Source: Sclerurus mexicanus (Eukaryota > Chordata > Aves > Passeriformes > Furnariidae). From it: a DNA stretch of 64,000 bases. Made by a program: the position numbers and the translations under genes. Shown here piece by piece: positions 1 through 11,200 of the stretch. Every line of letters begins with the position of its first letter. Position 1 is the stretch's first letter. The stretch is from contig VWZF01002687.1 of the NCBI GenBank assembly GCA_013396755.1, forward strand, positions 239,835 through 303,834, in the 5' to 3' direction. The notes under the pieces were generated by a model that made no database searches, was not told where the DNA came from, and saw only the letters and a list, made by a program, of their open reading frames with translations.

Positions 1-107
1 NNNNNNNNNNNNNNNNNNNNNNNNNNNNNNNNNNNNNNNNNNNNNNNNNNNNNNNNNNNNNNNNNNNNNNNNNNNNNNNNNNNNNNNNNNNNNNNNNNNN
101 NNNNNNN
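1..107. other. Assembly gap (run of N)
   Basis: The first 107 positions are N. The untranslated first exon and promoter of the gene that begins at about 2 kb may lie in or beyond this gap, so nothing can be said about them here. Confidence 0.99.
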
Positions 108-223
108 CTTCCCAAACCTTCCCTTCCCTCCCTCCCCTTCCCAAACCTTCCCTTCCTTTCACTCCCCTTCGCACCGCCCCCTTCCCTTCCCAAACCTTCC
201 CTTCCCAAACCTCCCCTCCCCTC
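108..223. repeat. C-rich tandem repeat at gap edge
   Basis: About 115 bases are built from imperfect copies of CCTTCCC and CCCAAACCTTCCC words, almost all pyrimidine with short AAA interruptions. The tract begins exactly where the N gap ends, so the gap is probably a longer array of the same repeat that the assembly could not cross. I do not recognise a named satellite. Confidence 0.85.
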
Positions 224-2019
224 TATGGGCTACTTAATCTTAAGTGTGGTATTGTGGTGTAAAGGATTCTGATACATTCCTAGGGCCCAAGTAAGTAGGA
301 AAATGTGAAGCTGAGCTGTGCCAAGTGATTCTTTCTCTGAAAAACAGGTATAGATGGCTCAGCACTTTTTCCAAGTGTAGTTATTTCTAAAGGAATTTAT
401 GAAGGCAGGGGTAAAACAGTAAATGAAAATATTACATAAGCTTCCTAGAACTGGCAGTGTAATATTTTATAGAGTTCATTTTCCTGCCCTCCCCTCCTCC
501 ACACCTCAACATAATCCATTTATGCTCCTTCAGTCAGATTTGGAGTTATAGAGAAATAATTTTCTAGCTGACATTCTTTCCTTAGCATTTGCATTTCAAA
601 ATTTTTGTCAGTGTTGCTGTCTGAAAGAGAATAAAGTATTAGGAGTGCTTTAGCTTTGTATTATTAAGATGTCTTGTAGTAATTAAAGTTTATCTGTGTT
701 TCATAATATAGTGACAGTGTCAGGCTTTTTGGGACAGTGTGACAGCAGCTCAGCAGATGGGTATTCAAATAGGTTCTGGCACATATACACACAGAGTTCG
801 TTGTTGCAAGATACAAATTTGTAATCTTAATTTAGTCTCTGCATTCATTTGGAAGAGAAGCCACTGACTTGAAACCTAAAGTTATAAACCTTTAAAATCA
901 AATAATTTGTCTTCGTTCTTCCAAAACAACAACAACAAAAAAGCATTTTTATGTGCTTGCCTTGACTTCAAAATGGTGAACAAGCCCAGTGTGGACACCT
1001 TGCACTGCAGCTCAGGCAGTGCTGACAGACAGTAGCATTAGCACTGATCTTGCAATATCTTTATTTGTTCCAAAGGATCCTCAGGCACAAATGATTCAGA
1101 TAGCATTATAGAAAGGCAAGGTAATGAAAACAATATTATTTTATTATGTGTAGTGAAACACCTGCCCTTTATCATCTGGAATGAGGAAAGCTGAGTAAGC
1201 AAAGTTATGCTAAACTCACGTTCAGTTATTGAAAACCATAGAAACACTAGAGGTCTGCCTTTGCAGTCCCTATGTTTGCAGAATTAGGACTTCAATTAGA
1301 CAAGAATTCCAAACCAAAGCTTAATTTCTAGAAAAGCAGGTCATGAAAGGACACAGCAAAGGAGAAATGAAGAACTTTTGGAGGGACTTGGAGGGTTTCC
1401 CAAGTCTTGTAGGCTTGTGGGTAGCCACAAAACTGTTAATTTGCAGAAGATATCACTGAGTCACAGAGAAGCTGTGAGGTCAGCACTGAGACAGATGGTG
1501 AAATCTGCGGGGTGAATGAAAGAGCAGAGGAAACAGCTTTGTAGTTGTGGATGGGAGAGAACTCAAATTACGGGTGGAGGTTGTGCTTCGGTATGTACAA
1601 AAATCTGGAAGCTTGGATCCTGAAATGTGGCTATTTTTGGTGTCAGGGGCTGTGGTGATAAAGGCAGGTGGTGAGGAAGAGTTGCCATATCGGGGGGAAC
1701 CGTCAGGTGAAATACAGCTGTAGTTGGCCTTGCAAAAAGCACTTGGACTTTTCAATAGATTGATGTATAAGCACCTGCATGACATTTCCCCTATGTTATC
1801 AATTCAGGGAATTAATTTAAGGTTGATTTAGGGGGAGACTGTCACATCTGTATTATCTGGAGTTTCTTTATCACGTCTGCTGCCCACAGCTTAGCAACTC
1901 ACATTTTCACTTAATTCGTGTTTTGCTGCAGGCTAAGCACTATAAGCATTGCCACAGGATTAAATGAAAAATTGAATAAGAGTAATACATTGACAAATCA
2001 ACCTTTTTTCTGTTTCAAG
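224..2019. other. 5' flank or first intron of NEK11; no gene seen
   Basis: This is AT-leaning non-coding sequence between the gap-edge repeat and the first coding exon of NEK11. It is either upstream flank or the last part of an intron following an untranslated exon 1. The second reading fits the good splice acceptor at its right end (pyrimidine-rich tract, then AG at 2018-2019). Reading frames on both strands here are short and resemble no protein I know. In mammals ASTE1 lies upstream of NEK11, but no ASTE1 exon was recognised. Confidence 0.6.
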
Positions 2020-2262
2020 GAATTTCTGTGAACATCCATAGAAGAGTAAAAGGACATTCTAGAGAGATTTGTGTAGTTTTTTACACAGAGAAATGCTGAA
2101 ATTTCAAGAAACTGCTAAGCGTGTCACTGTTGCCAGATTTAATTCTGCTCGCTCAGATGCAATCATTGCAAGAAGATACACTATTCAGAGGAAACCTGGC
2201 AATGGAAGCTTTGGAAGTGTGTATTTGGCTTGTGACAGAAAAGCAAACCAAGGAGGAGAATT
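2020..2262 (+). CDS. NEK11: NEK11 first coding exon (5' UTR tail, start codon, glycine-rich loop)
   Basis: Coding runs from ATG at 2093 to 2262 (57 codons, the last split). The start is supported by an in-frame TAG at 2060-2062 upstream and by the match of MLKFQE to the N-terminus of mammalian NEK11. Residues 27-51 (RRYTIQRKPGNGSFG, then SVYLACDRKA) are the kinase beta1-beta2 hairpin with its GxGxFG loop. The donor is GTAAGT at 2263; the exon ends after the second base of a Leu codon. The likely acceptor is AG at 2018-2019 behind a T-rich tract, and a second AG at 2087-2088, just before the ATG, is a weaker alternative. P35 occupies the position that is normally Leu or Ile before the first loop glycine, which is unusual. 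Confidence 0.93.
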
Positions 2263-5200
2263 GTAAGTAAAGCCTTCATGTGCTTTAAATAAAAATCCTT
2301 GCAATGTATTTCTTACGCTGTAGATGCTTTCTCTGTATTTGCCTCTCATCTCTCAGTTTGGTGTTGCATTGCAGCCGTAACTCAGGGTCCTACCCTGGAC
2401 GTGTTGCCAGGTAAGGCACACACTGCAGAGAAGACTCTTGTGTTTACTTAGAACCAAGGTGAATTTTACCCCTGCCCTGACAAGAAGCAGAGCAAAGGTA
2501 CGTGCCTGGTTTCACAATTTCACAAACTGTTTACTAAAGGCTTAAAGCTTTATAATTTATAAGCTATTATTTCATAATTATGTCAGTACCTAATATATGT
2601 GTGTATAATATGATTGCATAGTTTCTTTTTTAGGTCTTTGTATTTTATAAATGCGCTCAGCTCTTGATTCCAGAACACTTACTAATGTGCTGGGCACTTG
2701 CCTTTCATCCAGTGCTTATCCATCTTCATGAACATGATGTTTTAGTTTTTGAAATGTGGAAAAAGAAAATCCTTAGTCTAATCAGGTCCAGCTCCTGCAA
2801 TATCTTGCTCCATAATGCTTCCTTCAGCACTCATTAAAGCATGAAACATATAATTCTGTCAATTAAGTCTCTTCTGCATCAATTTACAGCTTCTCAGCTC
2901 CTTGGGTTAGGAACAGTGTCTACTAAGCTCTTGGCTTTTTCCGGCTGTAGTGCAGCCTTTCGTCGCTCGGTGGTGCTCGCGTATCACAGTCGTTCATTCG
3001 GCACCTCAAAGGTAGATTGACGAGCGGATCCTCCCAAAATTCTATCCCTTATATGCCAATAAGTGGCAAAAATACTGTCCCGGGTGAACCTGAAAGCGCA
3101 GGTAGCATAATGAGCTAGAGTGCACACACTTTCTTCTGTTTATAAATACTGGTTTCTTACGGTGGTAAAATGTGCTGGAAATCACATTCTCAATGCCACT
3201 TTCAAATCAGAAAATAATCTGTTATGGAACGGTGCTGTTTATTGCTTCTGTTATATACGCTTTTGAATAAAGATTTAGGTGGTTATGGTTCTTACTCTTT
3301 AAAAAGAATGGTCTTAATACAGCTCTGAAGGCACTTTGAGAGGAAAAAACCCCAAACAACCGAATTGTGACCTCAGCAGAATTAGAAGTCTATTTTTATT
3401 GGTTTGGAGATGATGCAGAACATGCTGAGGTAAATGTTATGCAAAATGTGAACTCACAAGGGGAAGCAGAGGGGCAGGCACTGATCTCTTCTGTCTGGTG
3501 ACCAGTGACAGCACCTGAAAGAATGGCATGAAACTGTGTCAGGGGAAGAAAATGTTTTTCACATTTTCAGTGGCTGGGCACTGAACAGGTTCCTCAGGGA
3601 AGTGGTCACAGCACCAAGCCTGTCTGAGTTTGGACAACACTCTCAGGCACAAGGTGTGATTCTTGGGTCTGTTCTGTGTGGAGCCAGGAGTTGGATGAGA
3701 TGATTCTTGTGTGTCCCTTCCAACTCAGATATCATGGATCTAGATCTACATAAAATACTTAGATTGCTTGATTTGTATAAATTAGGTAGCATGGTTGTAC
3801 CAGCATTTTTACAACAAACAGTAATCCCTGCAGTCACTTTGTCCTAGTGCCCCTGAATAATTTAGCAGTTAATTATTACAGGTTAAAGTCTTTTACAGAA
3901 GAGAGTCAAGTTCAGCAGTAATCTCGAAGGACGGTGCCATCACTTACAGATAATGAATGTCCTAATCAATTGTGCCAAGGGAAGCTCTGGGTTAAGTTCC
4001 AGTAATTCATAACCGTGTATGGGCAAGCAGCTGAAGTACACAGGAGGCAGTAGGGAGTTCTTGTTCATAAATATTCACAGGGTACTTAGGGGTCCCCGTG
4101 GTGGAAAGCACATGCTGACAAGTGCCAAATTCCCTGGACTGCTCTGCTGTGTGGTGACTGCGGGGTGTCAGCTCAACTTCTGCATCTGACTTGCATTATA
4201 GCATTAATCCAGACTCACGCTATGATTCCTTGGAAACTGTGCACTTAGCTGAATAATTTATCATGTGACTTTCAATTATTTATGACTTCTTATAACAAAT
4301 GAAATAAACTCTAAAGGTGGAAGAGATTTGTAACTTATGAATATCTAAGTGGCAATCAGCAGATTGCTGTGTCGTCAAAGTCCTGTGTTTGCTGCCTGTT
4401 TGCTTCTCTGAGGGTATTCCAAGGGAACGGTCATTTGATGCTGGATTGATTAAAATGGTAACAGATTACTGCCTGCCAGCTGTCATGGGTTTGTTCATCT
4501 AATTGCACTGCTTCCCCTTTTTCTTCTCCCTCATTTAATAACAAAGACTAGAAATTAAAACTGGAATCCATCAGGACATTTTAGAATTGTAAACACACAT
4601 TTGTGATCAACTTGAAAACTGTAGGACCTTCTTGATCGCTACTCATTTTAAATAAGCTTTTCTTAGGGAAGCACCTCTTGCTTGGTTCAGTCATGTGTGC
4701 CTCTGCTTCTTCTTCTTCAGCTACTGTGCCTCATCTGAGGTGTACAGTCCTGCTTGGCCCCAAATAGGAGACAGCTAGAACATTGACAGAGAGGTCGAGT
4801 GGATTTAGCTGGAGCAGTTTGAGGAGTCAGCCTGCAGGAGCTTTCTGCTCAAGTGGCCAAGCATGACTTTCCTATTCTCCGAGCAATCCTATGGGAGTCA
4901 TGACCTAGAGCTAAGTGTCCAAGTCCTTGCTGAAACCTCTGGAACAGCGGCTGATGCTCTTGTGCCTTATTTTAAGAGCACACCTGCAAATGGAGGTTGC
5001 CAGGGAGTGAAACTCTAAATGTTTTGTTTCAAGATTGGCAGGCAGGTCCAGCTAGGGCCACAATTGTCAGATAATTTCTAGTGCAAACTAATACTGGTTC
5101 AAAGATGAATTTGCTAACTCTGGATTCATCCAAGGTGGATGTCACCGGAGACAGTGTGAGAAGGTGCTTTGCTCTCTATCTCCTGCACCCCTGTCAGTGC

Positions 5201-8200
5201 CCAGCTTCTCCTGCTGCCCAGCATGGCACAGTAGTGCTCCTCCAGGCTTCCAGAGCATGGAGTTAAGGACCTGCACACCTGCCTTGCAGCAGGACTGTGA
5301 CAGTGCCCAAGTGCAACCCAGGTGCAGGAGGCAGGAGCTGTGTTAGAGCCCTCAGCACCTCTGCATTCCTCTGTCCAGGAAAGCTGTGCTTTTACACAGC
5401 CACCACAAAGCTCTGGAAACAGGCACACACCTGCATCTTTGCAGGGGGATGTTCTGCTAAAAGTGGTAGCAAGGCAGGATTGATCATTGCAGGAGTCCCA
5501 GAAACGGATCGTCTCACACTGCAGGGATTCCTTAGAGCTCAGTCTAAGAATGTTTGGAAAGTTCCTGTGCTGGACAAACCTCTCGTGGGGGCTGCAGGTC
5601 AGTTTGGCATCGGAGCACAGGTGTAGGATCTTACCCTGCCGCGCTGGGCGTGCAGGTGGCGATTTAAAGCCACAGCCACGCTGCAGTCCTTTGCACAGGC
5701 AAGGACTTTGTTAAAATTTCCAGTTCCCTCATGATTAAAAAGCATAAAACCTGACATTCTGTGGTTTCTTTTAAATCAAAAGGTTATTACTGGAACATGT
5801 AGGGACCCTTTGTTCAGCTTGTGTAACACGGGTGTCTGTGAAATCCTCCGCAGCAATGTCTGATACAACTTATACATCTGCTTAGTCACCTTTATGAGCT
5901 TTGGTGGTATTGTTATTGGGTTTTCTTTTTTCCTTTTCTTTTTTTCTTTTTTCTCCTGCTCTCCTGTCTTTGACCAAGTAGCCCTCTTTTCCATTTTCAG
6001 CGGGATTTGTCCATTTGGCTGAGGTGCATTCTAACCAGGGATTTAATATACGTGAGTGGGAGGCAGGGTGCCTTAAGGGCAGTATTACTTGGGTTTACAA
6101 TAAATCTCAGCCCCCAGAGAGCTGCGCTGCGGGGAGCTCAGTGCTGCGGCACGGCGCGTTCTGGTCTTGCACTGAGTGGTGCTGATGGCTGAGTCCATTG
6201 TCTCGAAAAGTGTTTACAAGCAGCGCTTTTGTTGAAGCTGACGTTGAGTTTCCATGGATTTGCAAGCCAGCTTCAGTAAGAGATTGGGGAGGTGCAGCAT
6301 TATTACTTTAGGCTGAACGGTGGCCACCTGCCTCAAAGATACCGTATATAATTGAAATATTTGAATATGCCTGTTTGCTCTATCTTCTTACAAGTTACCC
6401 TTGTTGGCAAGGTGCTTTCTCTTGTCTGCATCAAGGAGACTGTAATTTTTCCTATGCAGAATGAGCCTCCAGTTCTTTGTTGCATCCAGTACATTGTAAT
6501 GAGAAAACTGCTGCAGTGAGTGGAATGAATTCCAGGGTTGCTGGACAGTCAGTGAATTTTCCCCTGTTTTTTCCTGTGTTTTTTTGGTTGTGCTTGTGTG
6601 ATGTATTAGGAAACATAATTCCTATTTCCCTTTTTCTCTTAACATCAGTGACGTGTCCTTCATGTGTTCTAAACCAGCTTCTCAGTGTTGCTGGGGAGTG
6701 GCTTCATTCTTGAACTGTACATGTTTCGCCTATTGTTAAGACCACAGTATCATACTTGGAGGGCCAGGAAGTATCAAAAGTCTTTTATCTAACAGTGGAT
6801 GTTATAGACACAATTAATTTCCTCAGCATTGCTTGATTCTCTTTGCCTTTGATTGTAAACTACTTAGTAATGTGCTTTTGTAAAGCTATAAACTGTGCTT
6901 TTATCTTTTTCTTCCATCCCTTCAACTACTCTAGATACTTGGATGCATATCAGGAATAAACATTGAAGGAGATGACTGATGGAAAGAGACATTGAGGAAA
7001 AGTGAATTTTCTCATTAAAGTTGCAGCAATTAATATTTAAATTACCTGTGGGAATTAGTTCCGCTGAAGGGCCAATATTGTTGACATAAATATCCTTGCA
7101 ACATTGAAAGGAACGTAATTCTGCTTGTAAATATATTTAAATCCAGAAAAGAACCAATTAAATTTTACATTATTTGAATTTGTATGGAATGCATTCTTAC
7201 AGTGACTATTAGTATGTCTGGTTTCCCTTCTCAGCTCCTGTTATTCAAAATGGTCTGTTTTCTGTGAACTGATGAATATGGATCAGTTGATATGAAAATC
7301 TTTGACAAAATTTCTAATTGCAACTAATTTAAAAATTCAAACTAATTCCTATAGAAGGGAAACTCTTTTTGTTAGCTGCTGTAGCCCAAGGCTGCAAGAA
7401 GAGTTGGAACATGGCAATTGAGAGATGTTTAATTATATTAAAATGCTTGAATACAAAATGCTGCATCCAATCTTTAGTTCTATAATGGTATCTGGGGATT
7501 TTTGGGGGGGTTTGGGTAAGGGAACATTAATTAGCAGAGAGCAGTTAATAGTGAAGTGTATCAAGTGTCTGTAATGAAATCACAATGGAGGAATGCCTGT
7601 TTAGATGATTTGGTGTTGGATGGAATTAAGTCTTCAAAGATAGAGAGAACAACTAACTTATTTAGGCCTTGTCAAGTTTCTCTCTGAGATTCCACTGGGG
7701 TTAGTGGCAGCACGACACTTAATTACATTCTTCAACCAGACCAACTGTAGGAAAAAATGGAATGAACAGTAGATGGTGGTAATGCAACATGCAATGATAA
7801 AGTATTGCTAAAATAAGTACATTCAGTGCCCCATAATAATCTCTTCAGATCAATCACAGTCAATCACTATTTGATTTAGAGCAGAACCATATGAATAGAC
7901 TATAAATGTATTTGCATTTTATTTTTCCATTTCTCTCCAGGAAAAAAGTTCTAGTTTTCAAAAAATGGCTTTAGAGGAAAATTCAGCCTTTATTAATCAA
8001 TGTTCACTTTTATTCTGTCACTTTTAATCAATGTAGATGGCAACCCCAAATGTCCCAAAGAATTATGTAAAATAAATGCATTTTATTATCAAAATAAATC
8101 ATGTTAATTTAATGGCTTGTTCAGTTCTGTGGACGATAGCACAGTTGTTCTTCTTTACATTATAATTATTGATTTTTCTTCCAACATTGGCACATATGGT

Positions 8201-11200
8201 TGACCAAAAATAATTCAGAGTATGCCCCTTTGTGTATATGAGACTTTGCTCAGTGCAGGAGAAAATGAGATCAGCTTTATTCCTTGAAGCTAACTTATTT
8301 CAAAAGTATTCTCTCTCTTGTTCCAGAAAATACGTTCTGCATTTCTTTGGGATACTAATTAGGAACCATTAATTTTCAAATAACCATAAACTGTTTTTAT
8401 CATGAGCTGGCCTGCTCAGTGTTAGTGCATATGTTAGAGCACTTGGAGATCTGGCATCTTGAAAAATATTTGTTAGTGCTGTAATTGTGACTTGGAAATG
8501 AAAAGTGAATCATCCGTTTCACTTGCAAATTTCAGAAATCTCATTGCCATTCAAAGATATTTAAGCGTGGTTAAATTAGTTAAAGTGCTTATTTAGAAAA
8601 TGGAATTATATTTAACCCATCTACATATATTACAGTGCTCACATAGCGATTGAATTCTTAGTGGTTAACTCAGGGATTAGTTCCCAGGGTTTATGACTTT
8701 CATGAATGGCATGAATAGAAAAAAAGAGAATAGGAAAACAGTTGTTGATGACTGGTCTGGCTTTACTAGTAAATCAGTATTGTCCAGGGGGATGCAAAAG
8801 AAGTTCAGCATCTGATTTGAGGAGTTGTGCAGCAATGCTTAGGATTGAAATGGGTTTATGGCTTGACTAATAAATCTGTAGTGGGCAAAAGAACAATAAA
8901 AGGAGCCCAAGGTTTGATTTTAGAAGTTATGTGGTAGTACTTAGGTTTGAAATGTTTTGGCTAAAGAATAAATAAATATAAATATATATATAAGGAGGAA
9001 TGTCAGAGAGCACTCCTCATTTGCTTTTCATTGGAGGTATGGTAATCTTGATTTTCCCACAGAAATCAAATGTTCTTAATTTACTGCGAGTGTTTCTTTC
9101 CTTAGCTCAAACCAAGTATTCTTCTAGGTAGGACTGATTGGTGTATGCTGACTTTTTGTGTTTCATGGTTGCACCAGCTCCTTCTTTCTCTAACAGACAG
9201 ACAAATGTCTTTAAATGGTCTGAGCATGCAGATGCTGGTGTTTCAAATATAATGGGTAAAGAGTGATTATTCGAATGTTTCATTATAAACTTCAAATTGT
9301 GATTATATCTTCCTAGATCAAACTTCTGTGTGGTATTATATCAGATCTATTGACATTATCAGACCTAATGACATTAAAAGAGTTATATTTCTTTTACTTC
9401 CTTATCAGCCAGCAAATGTACCTGGTCAATAATTCATGTTGCAGTTTATTCAATAAACAGAGTGTGTTTTGAGAAGTGCTATCTTTTAGGAAATGCATCT
9501 GATCCAATAAACCAAATGATATAATAATAAAGTATGTCATCGATGCAAACAAATACCAGGTGGGTTGTAAAACATTTAATTTTCCATCGGTGCAGATAGA
9601 CTGGGATAAACCCTGCTGTGGCGCATTGTCAGTCACTGGGAAAGCTCCAGGAGGGATTCCTGCTCTTCTGGAGGGTTCCACCCTGTGTTTGCTCTTGTCC
9701 TGCCTGAAGTCCTGCTCCCTTCAGCCCCGTCTGCTCCCTGTGGCTGTGCTTTCACACCCAGCGTGCTGGCCTGGCTGCGTTTCAAAGCGTGACAATACAG
9801 ATTTTCAGCAGATAATACACGAGTACTGTGGCTGAATTTGACATCCCAGGGATGCCAAATTTGAGTTGTCTTGGGAATCCTTTACATGCCAGAATATGCC
9901 CATTTTAGCTGTGTGTTCAGGTAGAAGTTACTTGTGTCAATACTGAAATGGGGTAGAGTGAACTCAAGCACTCTTTATGTGTTTTATGTATTGAAAAGTA
10001 TAGTTAATTTATGGAGATTAATTTCTGATCGAAGACTTCTGCCTTCCTTGTTTTTCTTCAAAAGTTATCAGAAAAGAGACCTGGAGACTTCTCCATTTTC
10101 TCTGTGAGATTTCTGAGGCTCTGACATAACTTCTTTTTCAATACTTAATCACATTCTCAAAAGCCTTGCAGGAAGCATGGTCTAGTTATGTTCTTCATAC
10201 TAAATACACTAAAATCAAACCTTATCCATATACAGAGTACACACGTATACCTGTGACATGCAGATGTGCTCAATCTCCATTGCACTACAGAAACTTTCTT
10301 TCTAAATGTAAATGTCTCCCATCTGCTGATATGAATCAGAATTGTGTAGCAGAAAACCTATAGCTTATTTAGAAAAAGTGTGTTTTCTTGATTTCTTCTC
10401 CCGGGAATGAATCGAAACAAGGAAAACACCTGCCATCTTGTGTGACAGCTGATGGCAGCATCAAAATCACTCAGTGACTGAGGTGACAGGCTGTCTCTAC
10501 ACATCCAAACAGCAGGCTTTCGTTGCTCTCGTGGGGATACGAGAAGGGGGTAGTAAGTGGTGTTTGACAAGGACTCATCCTGTTTGTCAGCTCTGTGGCA
10601 CGGTTCAAGTGAGGGAAGGGGGAATGTCCCCGTGTCAGCTGCAGATGAGAAGATTGCAGTAGGTAGTGCCTGTCTGTTTAGTAGGAAGCTGCTCTTTAGG
10701 GCTGCAAACAAACCAGAGGGCATGTTTTTCATCACACTTCCACATGGGGATTAGGCAAGTTTATGTGAAAATTCATGCATTGCTAGTCAGGAACTGATTG
10801 TTTGGATTCAGGAAGAAATTTTCTTAAGAAGAAACACTGCTGTCTTTTTTTTTTTCCTTAGATCAAGTGAATCACTGTAGTTTTATGGTTGTCATATTTA
10901 ACTACTGTGACTTTACACCCATGCAGGAATGAAGGGAAAATTACTAAAAGCACCGTGGAAACCTCCCTTCAGTCTGAAACTTGCCTTTCTTAACAAACAT
11001 TACGTACTAAAGGATTAGAGTTCATTGAAACAGTGTAATTCGATTTCAGCCAAAAATCCACACCTGCACTCTTCACTAAGGTGTTCTACTGAGGGACAGG
11101 CTGATCTTTAGAAAAAGAATTGGCATCCTGAGTTTATTGCCAGAAAATACTGAAAGTAAAGAAAATATGAAACACTATTCTGTGTGATTTTTCTGGTGGC

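Noticed and set aside
2069..2092. Upstream alternative start (TTG) extending the NEK11 frame by eight residues
   Set aside because: ATG at 2093 matches the known NEK11 N-terminus, and an in-frame stop lies at 2060-2062. Non-ATG initiation is unlikely.
5081..5714. Cluster of short reading frames in a GC-richer intronic patch
   Set aside because: Multiple overlapping phases on both strands, none resembling a protein and none placed to be a NEK11 exon.
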